This document shows, piece after piece, positions 29,048-38,700 of a DNA stretch of 64,000 nucleotides (position 1 is the stretch's first letter; each line of letters starts with the position of its first letter). The translations under genes and the position numbers were made by a program. The DNA lies in assembly GCF_019649055.1 (NCBI RefSeq), contig NW_026570264.1, positions 682,001 to 746,000 of the forward strand, given 5' to 3'. This stretch comes from Paramacrobiotus metropolitanus. Its lineage: Eukaryota > Tardigrada > Eutardigrada > Parachela > Macrobiotidae. Under the pieces are notes generated by a model. The model was not told the origin of the DNA and made no database searches. It worked only from the letters and a program-made list of their open reading frames with translations.

Positions 29048-29138
29048 GGAACTATAGTTATAAAGTCCAACCGGAAAATTACAGCTGGAAGGTGTAGCTC
29101 CCAACTCCAGTTTATGACGTAAGCGCCGCCATTTTTAA
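29048..29138 (-). repeat. Right terminal inverted repeat of the Polinton
   Basis: Complement of the left TIR (14856-14945), ending GCCGCCATTTTTAA. It is followed after one base by the second ALDH7A1 pseudogene repeat, with no spacer. Confidence 0.85.
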
Positions 29139-29139
29139 G

Positions 29140-29976
29140 CGAGCAGCGTTTTTTTCTAAGCCACTATACTACGAGTACAACACACCGCAAACAAACACCA
29201 CAATCAAGCGACCGGCATGAAGAACACTCTAAAAAATCAAACTCAGTCCCTGCGCGAGGGGCAGCTCCCTGCTGTAATTATTCGTACGCCTTCGGCGGCG
29301 CATATACTGCTTCCACGGATCACTCCCGCTCTCCCGTCCCCCCGCCGGTGTGCTTATTCGCCCCGACGGCTCGTCCATCTTTGCTCCGGACGTGCTGCTA
29401 TTGACGTTGACGATCACGCAGTCCGATTCGCCGACGCCCAATCACGCGTGCATCGTCCCGGTATTCTGCGGGAAAATGCTGGACGGCAATCCCTGGTCAA
29501 CCTCGTTATTCCAGGCGATGGCCTCCTTCGAAGTCCGGTATTTCAGGGCGTAAGAAATGGGGCGAAGGTCTCCTTGAGGAGGACGGGGCGTTGTGCGAGA
29601 GGTTGGGGATGATGGTCGGTTAGCCGAAGTTGCCACCGGAGGCGTGGCTGATGGGTTCCCCGCCCACGAGGACGCGGAAGCCGGCCAACTGGGCGTCGGC
29701 GATGGTCTGCTTGTATAAAGCGACGCCGGCCGCCTTGTTCAGATCGGCATCCTCGGCGACAACCACGGCGTGATTCCCGTTCTGCTCCTGCAACAGGCGG
29801 CCGAAGCGGGCCTGCACGGTGTTGGCTACTTTCAGCCAACACATTTTACATTTCATATTTATTAAGCATTTTTCAGCACTATATTTATGACATTAACATC
29901 AAGCCGTGAGTTTGAAACAGGGAAAAATCCCACTTAAATAAAGCCGAATTAATATATATTAAAGCAACTACACCTA
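29140..29976 (-). pseudogene. ALDH7A1 (antiquitin) pseudogene repeat, copy B
   Basis: Same unit and orientation as 13973-14810, with only a few substitutions and one G lost from a homopolymer (GGGGG versus GGGG near 29585). It has the same internal deletion and broken frame. Its left boundary coincides with the Polinton end. Its right boundary falls at the same base of the unit as in copy A, so it is a defined repeat and not a random duplication. Confidence 0.85.
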
Positions 29977-29981
29977 TTTTA

Positions 29982-30424
29982 ATACTGTAGTGCCAAGTAA
30001 ATTCCGCACCATTTCGTAAAACGTGATGCTCTAGAGCTGTATATGGGGTTCAGCGTTCGTTGAACGCGCTGAACAGCGTCAGGCAGCCAGTAGCAAAGGG
30101 CCGAGCGTTGCTCACTTTTGAAAAATTGTTCCTGCTTCAAAACGGTTCTCTATCGAGATTTATAGACTTGAATCTAATCCAAAATATGCTTTTACAATTT
30201 ATGTTTACAAAATATGCGAATGCGAACTGGTGTGAATATTATCTAACTCGAATAGCTTTGCCGTACCCGCACGTACTACTGAATATGAATTATTTGAAAT
30301 TGCTTGTTCAGCCAGTTCATGAGCCTGTAGACAGTGAACCCAGTGAACGCTAAAGGCGTCCATACAGCGCTTGTCTAGCATGCTGTACGAAAAAGTGCGG
30401 AATTCACTTGGCACCACAGTAATA
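29982..30424. mobile_element. MITE with ~65-bp inverted ends
   Basis: Begins AATACTGTAGTGCCAAGT and ends with the near-complement ACTTGGCACCACAGTAAT; the arms include AATTCCGCAC. Arms are roughly 80% alike. It abuts the ALDH7A1 repeat. The 97-codon frame inside it has no recognisable content. Confidence 0.7.
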
Positions 30425-30427
30425 TTA

Positions 30428-30770
30428 ACCTTATTGTTAACAATACGGAAAGGCGTTAACTGATTACATTTTTTTGGTACATTATTTCAAATAATTCAAT
30501 TTGGTTTAAGCCATTTTTTTCTAAATAAAGTTAAATACAGTAATTAGCCGGGAAATGTTGTCCTCTCCATGCTCTTTTTCGAAACAAACGCAACGATCTT
30601 AAGCCAATTCAGATTTACTTATAATGCAAAACTAAGTTAAAACTAATCAATTATTTTTTAAATGCAAATACAAAATTTATTGCAACAAGAAGAAACAACC
30701 ACTGGGCATTTTTAAAAACAAAATTACATAACTAAAATACGAAAATATTACTAGGAGAACAAATAAATAA
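30428..30770. other. Intergenic, nothing seen
   Basis: A/T-rich, no supported feature. Confidence 0.4.
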
Positions 30771-30962
30771 ATGATAAATTAGCCAATAAAAAAATAAGAA
30801 AAATATTACTAAGAAGATAAGTAAATAAATGATAAATCAGCCAATAAATAAATAAAAAAATATTACTACGAAGATAAATAAACAAATGATAAATCAGCCA
30901 ATAAATAAATAGAAAACTATTACTACGAAGATAAATAAACAAATGATAAACCAGCCAATAAA
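30771..30962 (+). repeat. 57-58-bp tandem repeat, about 3.4 copies
   Basis: Copies of a unit starting ATGATAAATCAGCCAATAAA begin at 30771, 30829, 30886 and 30943. The sequence is extremely A-rich on this strand. Confidence 0.9.
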
Positions 30963-31390
30963 TGTCTGTTACCCCATTTCATCCTGATCAACTGGTGGTC
31001 CTGATTGACGCGGGCCTCCGGAAACACGTGCACCCACTCACCTAGACTGAGCCGCTCCAGCATGGACTCCGCTTATTTTCAGAGCGGAATGAAAAAATGC
31101 TCGCACTGAAATTTTACAATGAATTAATTCTAGGATGTTTCTAATTTCTTCTGGTTACTTTTCTAACTGCCTCGTTTTATTATTTTTCATTACTTCTTCA
31201 ATTTTTTATTCATTACAGAGACATTCTATTTTCAAAGCGGAACGGAGAAATTTTCGTAATTCAAGATTCATTCAAATACATATTATCTTAAACGAGAAAC
31301 CCCTACCGGAGAGGAAATGTAGTTCTCATTCAGTCATTCTAGAATTTTTAGTTCGTATTTCCATTCAATTCGGAAATTTATTCATGTAAC
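30963..31390. other. Left flank of the LTR element
   Basis: No gene. The phrase (A)AAGCGGAA(C/T)GGA occurs near 31228 and again at 55429 on the other side of the insertion, with a shorter match near 31078. The target locus was therefore probably repetitive. Confidence 0.4.
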
Positions 31391-31394
31391 ATAT
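31391..31394. repeat. Target site duplication ATAT (left)
   Basis: ATAT immediately before the left LTR matches ATAT at 55324-55327 immediately after the right LTR. A 4-bp duplication is within the range of Ty3/Gypsy integrases (4-6 bp). Confidence 0.7.
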
Positions 31395-31744
31395 TATAAC
31401 GTGGTACTCTGGAAGAGTCCAGGACAGAGATCTCCACTGACAAGATCCTGCGTTGTGTGATATGCTATCAATACTGGATAAATGCACAACGCACGGCATC
31501 CACTAGCATAGACACACTTTATTGAGTGAAAGTCCAACTCACATCACTACTGACTGCACACTGGCAAATCTGCCAAGCGAAGAGCTAAATCAACGCTCTT
31601 CGCAGCGCACATAGGCGCGCCCACAGAAGGCAAATACAATGGACGGCTTTAGCCGTCAACCAATCAGAAGAGACACAACACAGACACGTCATCCGCTTGA
31701 CGCCACAGGCGTGAGGGTGTACGTGAGTGCAGCCATGGCTCACA
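31395..31744 (-). repeat. 3' LTR
   Basis: 350 bp, starting TGTGAGCC and ending CGTTATA in element orientation. The end is TA, not the canonical CA. It contains AATAAA (31518-31523 on the complement) and a GACGGCTAAAGCCGTC hairpin next to an ATTGG box. Apparently identical to 54974-55323. Confidence 0.92.
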
Positions 31745-32563
31745 TGCCTCTGGGAGGGATGCCGAGCTCCGTTCGAGGCTGATCCATCTCCGTGTTGAAT
31801 CCGATCGTTTGGCGACGGCCTGTGTGTGCTCGTAAAAAAAAATGCTAATAAAAACATCATCTCTTTTAGTCCATTTATCACATCAAGTCTATACAATTTC
31901 AATTCCACGATGTGAAAATAAAGAGATCTGTATCAAAAATACTATATCAACAGTTAAAACAGATCAACAGAAGTAATAATCAAAATCCGTAGACTAGGAT
32001 CCTCCAGTCAGGTCTCCAGAACTTTGGCCCATTCCTGCTCCATTGAGCAACTTCGCTCCGCTTGAGCATCTTGCGCATCGCAATGCGACTTTCATCACGT
32101 CAGATCCGCTTGAGAATCAGTGCGTATCATCGTACGACTTATGAATACTGCTTCGTCTTTGGGATAATTTGCGTATCTACTGTACGACTTCGGTCAGATG
32201 AGATCCGTATTGGTCATGGAGGGACGTCGTGTAGACAAGCGAAGTTCGCTTCCTCCCTGGTAAGATCATCTTTGAGATGATCCAGATGTGCGACATCGTA
32301 ATAATTCATCTTCCATTTATGTCATGAAGGAACTGTAGTCGTTTCGGTATCGACTTTCAAGCTCGTTTCAGCTTGCCTCCCTGGTAAAGTTCATCTGTCG
32401 CACATCTCATCCTTATTACAGAGAGCCGGCAGGTTATACCGTAGCAACTCCGTTTAGAGATCCGGCTAATTACCGTCGATTCTCACACTTAAAGATGAGC
32501 TGAGTTGATGGACCATAAGGGAGCCGACTTTAAGCCGTAGCATCTCCTTATTAATCTTTCGCA
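31745..32563 (-). other. 3' untranslated region of the LTR element
   Basis: 819 bp after ORF5 with no long frame. The bases directly before the LTR read ATCCCTCCCAGAGGCA in element orientation, so a standard polypurine tract is not obvious; only AGAGGCA is purine-rich. Confidence 0.6.
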
Positions 32564-35437
32564 TTATTCCATCATCTCGTTCGACTCATCTCCGTCGCCA
32601 CCATCTCGCGGCTGACGTTTTCGAGTCGAAGCTGGCTGATTTCGATCAGAAGTTCGATCTGCCGGTTCCGCCGGTGCGACTTCTGCAGCCTGCTCCTCAT
32701 GTACGACTCGGACGCTGACATGACGTGGTCCACGCCCTTTTCCCTGGCGACTTCGTTTGATCGCCTCAAGTCGATGCCGAGCGTCGTCTTCTTCTAACTG
32801 TAAGTCCCGGTTTCGAGGATCATCTGCCAACCGCTGTCGGACATCCTCGTAATGATCTCTGATCTGCTGATTCCTAGCAGCTCGTCTTCCGGGTGCGTTA
32901 GGGATTTGAGGTGATGCCGGTTGTTTATGTCCGTGTAGATGCTCTTTGATATACGTATGGACATGATCTTTCGGTTCAACATACTGGGTGTCCATTGTCT
33001 CGCGGATCCGATCGAGCATCTCCTCGTAGTTAGAGTTGAAAATTGTCCGCAGATTATTGTCTTCAAATCTGTTCTTAACACCTTTCAGGTCATCGTCCGC
33101 TTTCTTAGCAATCGCTTGATGTTTCGCGGCTGACCCCATTTTGGCTGCTTTATCCCGAAACACTAATGGGACTTTGTTCTTCATCATATCCGAGCTCAAT
33201 TGGCTAATTGATGAATAATGCGCCATTCGTGCAGCGAAGATCTTCTGACCCCACGTTCTTGCGTCATGGCTGGTAGGATCAACTACCAAGCCGATCGCTG
33301 CTCGTGCTGCCAGCACTTTAAATGCCGGGTTCACATGTCGTAATATGAACTGCGCGACATATTCCCGTCGTTCTTTTATCTCCTGGTATTCAAATTGGGT
33401 CCATCCCGTTGTATCGACGGTATCCAATGGAACTCCCAATAGATTTAAGTCCAGCAGGCTTGGCAGACCACACTGTCTGATGGGCGTATAATACGTATTC
33501 GCATCTTCAATTGTGATTTCCAATCGCCCCAGTCTGCTTTCTCGAATCTCCTCCGCGTAATTCGAATCGATAAGGAACTGTCGCAGATGCTGCAACTGAG
33601 CCAAGATGATTCCTGACTGTTCCGATTCGATGTCCAGTCCGAGATATCGGACTATCTCAGCTCGTTGATCTTCCAGATCATCCATATTAAACGTTTTTCG
33701 GATGAACTGTGAACGTCTTTGCGAGTTATTGAATCGGGACGGTTTATGAACTTCGCGACGATTTTCTGGTTCGCGAGGTTCCGGTTCTCGTCGATTATCT
33801 TGTTGTCGTCTTTCTTCGATTATCTGACGCACATCCTGTTCACGTCGCGGCGGTGCCTTACTCGCCGATGTCGACGGCTGAAGATCGCTGTCAAGAACCA
33901 CCTGTCTTTTATGGACAACATTATCTTGTGGCATTGATGTGTCCATCGGTTCGTCTCTCGGTAACGTCACGATCAATGGATCTACCACATAAACTTCGGA
34001 CTGTACACGATTATATTTAGGTGGGCTGTCTTCCCTCTCTCCGCTGGAAGATCGTTTAGTCGGCAACTCAAAGGTGTTGAAGAATGCCACATCATCCTGC
34101 CATCTTTTATCGTACGGGTCTGGGCTTCTGTTTCGGCGATCTCGTCGTTGATCTCGAGGTCGCTCTGGTGTAAGGCCTCTGACTTTCTGATGCACAAATG
34201 CACAACCCATTGGTTCCTGACGACGTTCCTTTTCAGGTTCCGGTTGTCGTGATTCTGATCGTCGTTCGGTGTTATTCTGAGCTGGTCTACGTCGAGCACC
34301 AACTTTAACCACTTCATCTCCGTGGCGCTCCCAACCTCTCGGGCCACGATGATCTCGATCGCGAGATCGTTCACGGGATCTATCATCTCGTTCGTTATGA
34401 TAGTCCCGGGTGCGTTCACGAGAGTATTCCCGCGATCTCTCATTCCGGAAGTCGTAGTTTCTTTCCCGTGAATATTCACGTGATCTCTCACTTCGTCTGG
34501 CAGGTGATCGAGGTCGTGTAAACCCTCCTTCATCTCGTTTAAAGCTTTGGAACGCCTTCATGACATCGGATTCTCGTTGACGTGACTTCCGTATTTCTTC
34601 TGTCTGTTTCTCAATCAGCAGTTTCGTATTTGGATTGAGGGCTTCTCCCCTTTCAAGTCGAACTTTCTCGCGCAGAAAAACTTCGAACAGATCCGCACGA
34701 ATACCAGCTGGATCCTTCAACAACGCGTCGATCTGGATGATGAGAGATTGTACTCTGGCTCTTGCTTCATCCTCATTCAGCTTAGAAACGGGTATTGGCT
34801 CCTTTCCTTTTTGTGCCAACTTCTCTCGATGTTCACGTGCAACTTGTGCTTCTGCGCGTTTACGGCTGGCTACTTTCTCAGCCTCCAACTCTCTTTGTCG
34901 GTTCGCTTCGGCTTGCATTCGCTCGGAGTCAGCGTTGAATTGCTTTCTATAGGCATCAGCTTTGTCATCTTGCGGGGGTTCGAAGGTGACGTCCCAACCA
35001 GGTTCGTTATTCCTGATGGCCTGACGATAGCGGTCTTCTATCAACATCTTTTCCCGTGGTGGGACCGTTTTCCATGCTTCCACAGATGTAAGGGTGCGGA
35101 AAACATCTCGGTTTCCGTAAATGGCTTCTGTATATGCCACCAAAGTTCTGCCTGGTTCCTTAAATATGCAATACCAGCATGGGCTTTTCCTGTTGTCAAT
35201 CTTACTATTTCGGATACAGTCCGGACATTTAGGATTAAAGCCCGTAAACTGATCAATTTCAGGATCTGCAGGCGTCGATGTTGTCTGACTCGTTGAAGGT
35301 CCAGGGGCAGCCTGATGTCTCGCCGGCGCAGGTGCTGCTTGGCTTCTCACGTTCAAAGATGCCGGTTGAGTTGTGGACCTGGCCTGGATCTGTTTAGTCA
35401 TCTGGACTTTCGGGTTGGCTTGACTTTTTTGAGCCAT
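32564..35437 (-). CDS. ORF5: RS-rich accessory protein of the LTR element
   Basis: 957 residues, ATG start. After a Pro/Ala/Gln-rich leader there is a CxxC-x(16)-CxxC zinc-ribbon-like site (about residues 72-94, CPDC...CWYC). A long charged Glu/Lys/Arg helix follows (about 160-300), then an Arg-Ser/Arg-Glu/Arg-Asp repeat region (about 310-480) with runs such as RSREYSRER, like SR splicing proteins. The last 400 residues are more globular (for example WGQKIFAARMAHYSSISQL) and end in a basic/acidic tail. No retroviral counterpart is recognised. An RS domain suggests contact with host splicing or RNA export factors, but that is inference. Confidence 0.8.
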   Translation of the reverse strand: MAQKSQANPKVQMTKQIQARSTTQPASLNVRSQAAPAPARHQAAPGPSTSQTTSTPADPEIDQFTGFNPKCPDCIRNSKIDNRKSPCWYCIFKEPGRTLVAYTEAIYGNRDVFRTLTSVEAWKTVPPREKMLIEDRYRQAIRNNEPGWDVTFEPPQDDKADAYRKQFNADSERMQAEANRQRELEAEKVASRKRAEAQVAREHREKLAQKGKEPIPVSKLNEDEARARVQSLIIQIDALLKDPAGIRADLFEVFLREKVRLERGEALNPNTKLLIEKQTEEIRKSRQRESDVMKAFQSFKRDEGGFTRPRSPARRSERSREYSRERNYDFRNERSREYSRERTRDYHNERDDRSRERSRDRDHRGPRGWERHGDEVVKVGARRRPAQNNTERRSESRQPEPEKERRQEPMGCAFVHQKVRGLTPERPRDQRRDRRNRSPDPYDKRWQDDVAFFNTFELPTKRSSSGEREDSPPKYNRVQSEVYVVDPLIVTLPRDEPMDTSMPQDNVVHKRQVVLDSDLQPSTSASKAPPRREQDVRQIIEERRQQDNRREPEPREPENRREVHKPSRFNNSQRRSQFIRKTFNMDDLEDQRAEIVRYLGLDIESEQSGIILAQLQHLRQFLIDSNYAEEIRESRLGRLEITIEDANTYYTPIRQCGLPSLLDLNLLGVPLDTVDTTGWTQFEYQEIKERREYVAQFILRHVNPAFKVLAARAAIGLVVDPTSHDARTWGQKIFAARMAHYSSISQLSSDMMKNKVPLVFRDKAAKMGSAAKHQAIAKKADDDLKGVKNRFEDNNLRTIFNSNYEEMLDRIRETMDTQYVEPKDHVHTYIKEHLHGHKQPASPQIPNAPGRRAARNQQIRDHYEDVRQRLADDPRNRDLQLEEDDARHRLEAIKRSRQGKGRGPRHVSVRVVHEEQAAEVAPAEPADRTSDRNQPASTRKRQPRDGGDGDESNEMME

Positions 35438-35786
35438 CTTTCCGCTTTTAATCTGTAATCAGAACATATCAGATCATCGTTTCTTCATCTCATCAATATT
35501 CCAAGCAGTCCTTCTTAATAATTTTACACCTATTTTAAGGCTATTCCTGTACTGAGCTGAGACCTTCCTAGCTCATAACACCCTTTTTAAGCCTGCCGAT
35601 TGTAAGCTCATTCGCCTAATCTGACCGACTTTTCGCATATCATTTAGCATCTGTTTAGCACTTTCGCTAAGTTGTCCATTTGTAACTTTTAACGCTGCTA
35701 TTCCCATTTGATCGCCTTCTTTTAATCTGAACTGATAATATCATTCCGTGACATGCGGTGGACCTTCCTAACCGCATATCACACAT
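35438..35786 (-). other. Spacer between ORF4 and ORF5
   Basis: 349 bp without a long frame. How ORF5 is translated is not visible; a spliced subgenomic RNA is the simplest idea. Confidence 0.5.
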
Positions 35787-38700
35787 CTATCGTTTTCTAA
35801 TCCTTTTGCGGAGTGTCAGCTGGGTCAGCTGACATGGTCTCCGCTGTTTCTGGTTCAGTTTCAGTCGGTTTCGGATCGGATATAACTGGTGGTTGCGGAT
35901 CAGGTTGTGATGACTTTGCATCTGTTGGTGGCAGCTCCTGCGGAATAGGATCAGTTTTCCCGGACGCCGCAACTTGTGCTGCTTCTTTTCTTCGGGTTGC
36001 ACCGTATCGTCTGATTGATCTTCTGGTACAGAGTAAATTCTCTCGTCCTTGATCTCCAATATATGTTCATCCATCAGGCTCTCGACCGCCTTCCGGATCC
36101 ATTCACGATCTTTTTCGATGCTGAATTCGCCCAACTCGTAGTTCACGGCGAAGAAATTCGATAGATCATCCCATGTCACTCCATTGGTTCCACCCAGTCT
36201 CGGTATCGCTGCATCGGTCATAGCGATTTTCCAAAACTTCAGATCCATCTGTAGCCGAGGGGTTCGTGTCGGCTGTGTCGGCAGGTAATATACCCATTTG
36301 TTCGTTTCCGTATAACTAAAGCCTAGTTTTCCTTCTTTGTAGGCTCGCTTAGTCATCCGATCAAAACTATTTCCCGATAATTTCAGAACTCTGTTGGTAC
36401 ACATGGCTTTTTTGAGTTCCCTGTGACCCATCGTCTGGTCCGGTTGATTTCCCAAGTACCGTTTAAGTTCGCACCAGATTTGGTTGGCGTTATCCAACGG
36501 TATTCCGAGCATATATTCTCGGTCTTCTGATTTCGCTCCATTGTCCGAACCTTCTGTTGAGTCCGTCACGGGTCCTTTCTCATCGATTGTGAGTTTCGCC
36601 ATTGAACTTGACGATGATTTTGCCGATTTCGGTTCGTTGCTCTGGGAGGGTGCCAAGTCCGCTTTGTCATCTTTTGGCTTGTTGCTGCCAGCTCCACTGG
36701 TCTTGGGTAGCGCGAGTCCAGACGTTTTTCGTCTTTCACGCATGGCGGCGAGTTCAGCCTCGGCTTGTTGTGCCAATTTATCGGTGGGGAGAACGACCTT
36801 CCGTTCATCCTCTGCTCTCCTTGTCGCAGTTTTCCCAACCGGTTTCGCAGGAGCTACTGCTAAGTCATCATCGTCATCTTCTTCATCCGTATCAGAGTCT
36901 GCATCCATGATGCCTCTGTCTTCCAACGGCTTCCTTTTCGACTTATCTGCTGCAAGTTTCGCTTCCGCTTCTCTCAGCTGATCTCCCTTTTGATGGAGAA
37001 TATTTAGTATCGGTGTATTCGGGTCATCTCGCTTTTTAACATCCAGCAGCGTCGAATCTTCACTTTCCGAGTAATGGTTTTGATTTTCAATTTCCACCGG
37101 TATTAATCCCAACGTGGTGTATCTAATTGGAGATCCCATATGGGCGTTAGTGGTGATGACTTTTCCTTCTTGAATCATCTTTGTTAACGTCGTAGCGTTT
37201 CCCGCTTCAAGTTCTGCAAAATTGCCATTTCCGCCATGCCACAATCCGTTGATGTACTGCGTGATGCGGTGTCGGGTTGAACCAGTGGGGCTGCGCATCC
37301 CTGCTATGGCTAACTCGATCTGTCTTCTCTTATCCGCATGTTGATCGAACAGCTGTTTATCGATTCCGCCTGTTCTGACCAACTTTGCTTTGGGTTTCCA
37401 CTCCAGGTGCTTTTTGGTCACTTTCCCAACGTTCATGGCGTATTCTACCAACGTGTCGAACTTTCGCGCTGTAAAGGTGATGTCCTGTTCTTCAAATATT
37501 TTCTTGGCTTTGATCCGAAATTTCAATGTGATTGATGTGTCCCGCGTACGCATCTTGTTCACAATCTTATTGGTGATATCGATTAGCTGCTCTGGTGTCA
37601 AATCCTCCCCATCTGGGTCATCGAACTCTGGAAACGGCTGCGAGTTTTCTGGTTCTGAATATTCGAGATCACTGTCGCCCTTCATTCGGACGTGTCCAGC
37701 CATCCCAGGGGCGTCGATTCTCCTGACTGCTGGGGGTTTTGATTTCTTTTCGCCGCTTTTCTTTCCTCCTTTCTTCTGTTTATCAAGAGCCAGCTGTTTC
37801 TGTTTTTCCAATGTCGCCTCCAAGCTCGGCGCCGCCTTCGGTTCCGCCGTTCTCCCTCGTGTAGCTCGTGCTGCCGGAGCTAACTTGGATTTTCTTGTTG
37901 ATGTGCTTGGGCGACTGCTCGCTTCCGATAACACTGTCGACTCGCGAGATGATTCGCGTTTCTTCTTATCAGTTTGAGCTTTCTCCTTCCGCTCTTTCTG
38001 AGTTGATGCGGACATAATTTGTGTGAGCGGAACTGCTTTCTTCACCGCAATAGGTTTCGACTTAAACGCGGTCGATGTCGCTGATTCGATGACGATTTTC
38101 TTCGGTGCTGTAGCCGTTGATGGGCTGTCATCTGTAACGACAACATCTTCATAATCGATTTCGACATCCACCTCTGGTGAGGACTCCTCCTTTTTGTGTC
38201 CCTTCTTCTTCTCATGTTGAGTCTCCATCTTTCCTTTCTTGGTGTCTCCTTTCGGAGTTTGGCCCGATTTTTGCCCAGTTTTACCAGCTCCCTTGAGCTT
38301 TGCAGCCGTTTTGGACGATCTTGTCTTCGGCTTCTCATCTTCCGAATCTTCTTCAGATGATTCGTCATCGTCTTCAGTGTCGTCTGAATCTTGAGGTGGG
38401 AAACACTGAGGGCAATTCACATCGTTACACGGTTTATGTTTAGCTCCTTTGACGATCTCGAAAACTCTGGCCAATGATCGTTTAGGGTTATCTTCATCAA
38501 TCGGTTCATCTTCTGATTCCGGTTCTTCATCGTCATCTTCCGGAGCATCATCTCCTCCTTCGGGGGCTGCTCCATTATCTTCCATTTCCTCATCAGCTTC
38601 TCCGGCAGGACCTTCCTGTGCCGCGAGCTGAACTTGGGCGTGAGCTTGCTGCTGTTTGGCGAGCTGTTCCTGTGCAGCTTTGATATGTTCCGGAGGTGTA

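Larger units (their letters stand above)
14856..29138. mobile_element. Polinton/Maverick-like (adintovirus-like) element, 14.3 kb
   Basis: Inverted ends bracket the full hallmark set: A32-type packaging ATPase, retroviral-type integrase, penton-like and double-jelly-roll-type capsid proteins, adenain-like protease and protein-primed-type family B polymerase. Polintons are virus-like DNA transposons usually of 15-20 kb with long TIRs and 6-bp target duplications. Here the TIRs are about 90 bp and roughly 88% identical, and no 6-bp duplication is visible. TTAA abuts both ends but could be part of the TIR. The element carries unusual cargo: a TBP homologue and several intron-containing genes. 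The polymerase frame is broken, so this copy may be immobile. Confidence 0.9.

Noticed and set aside
14850-29145. 6-bp target duplication for the Polinton
   Set aside because: Flanking hexamers do not match; only TTAA, possibly part of the TIR, occurs on both sides.
30060-30353. 97-codon frame
   Set aside because: Entirely inside a MITE with no protein features.
31585-31908. Minus-strand 107-codon frame
   Set aside because: Lies in the LTR and is repeated in the other LTR (55164-55349); not a gene.
34748-35296. Plus-strand 182-codon frame
   Set aside because: Antisense to ORF5, with no domain features.
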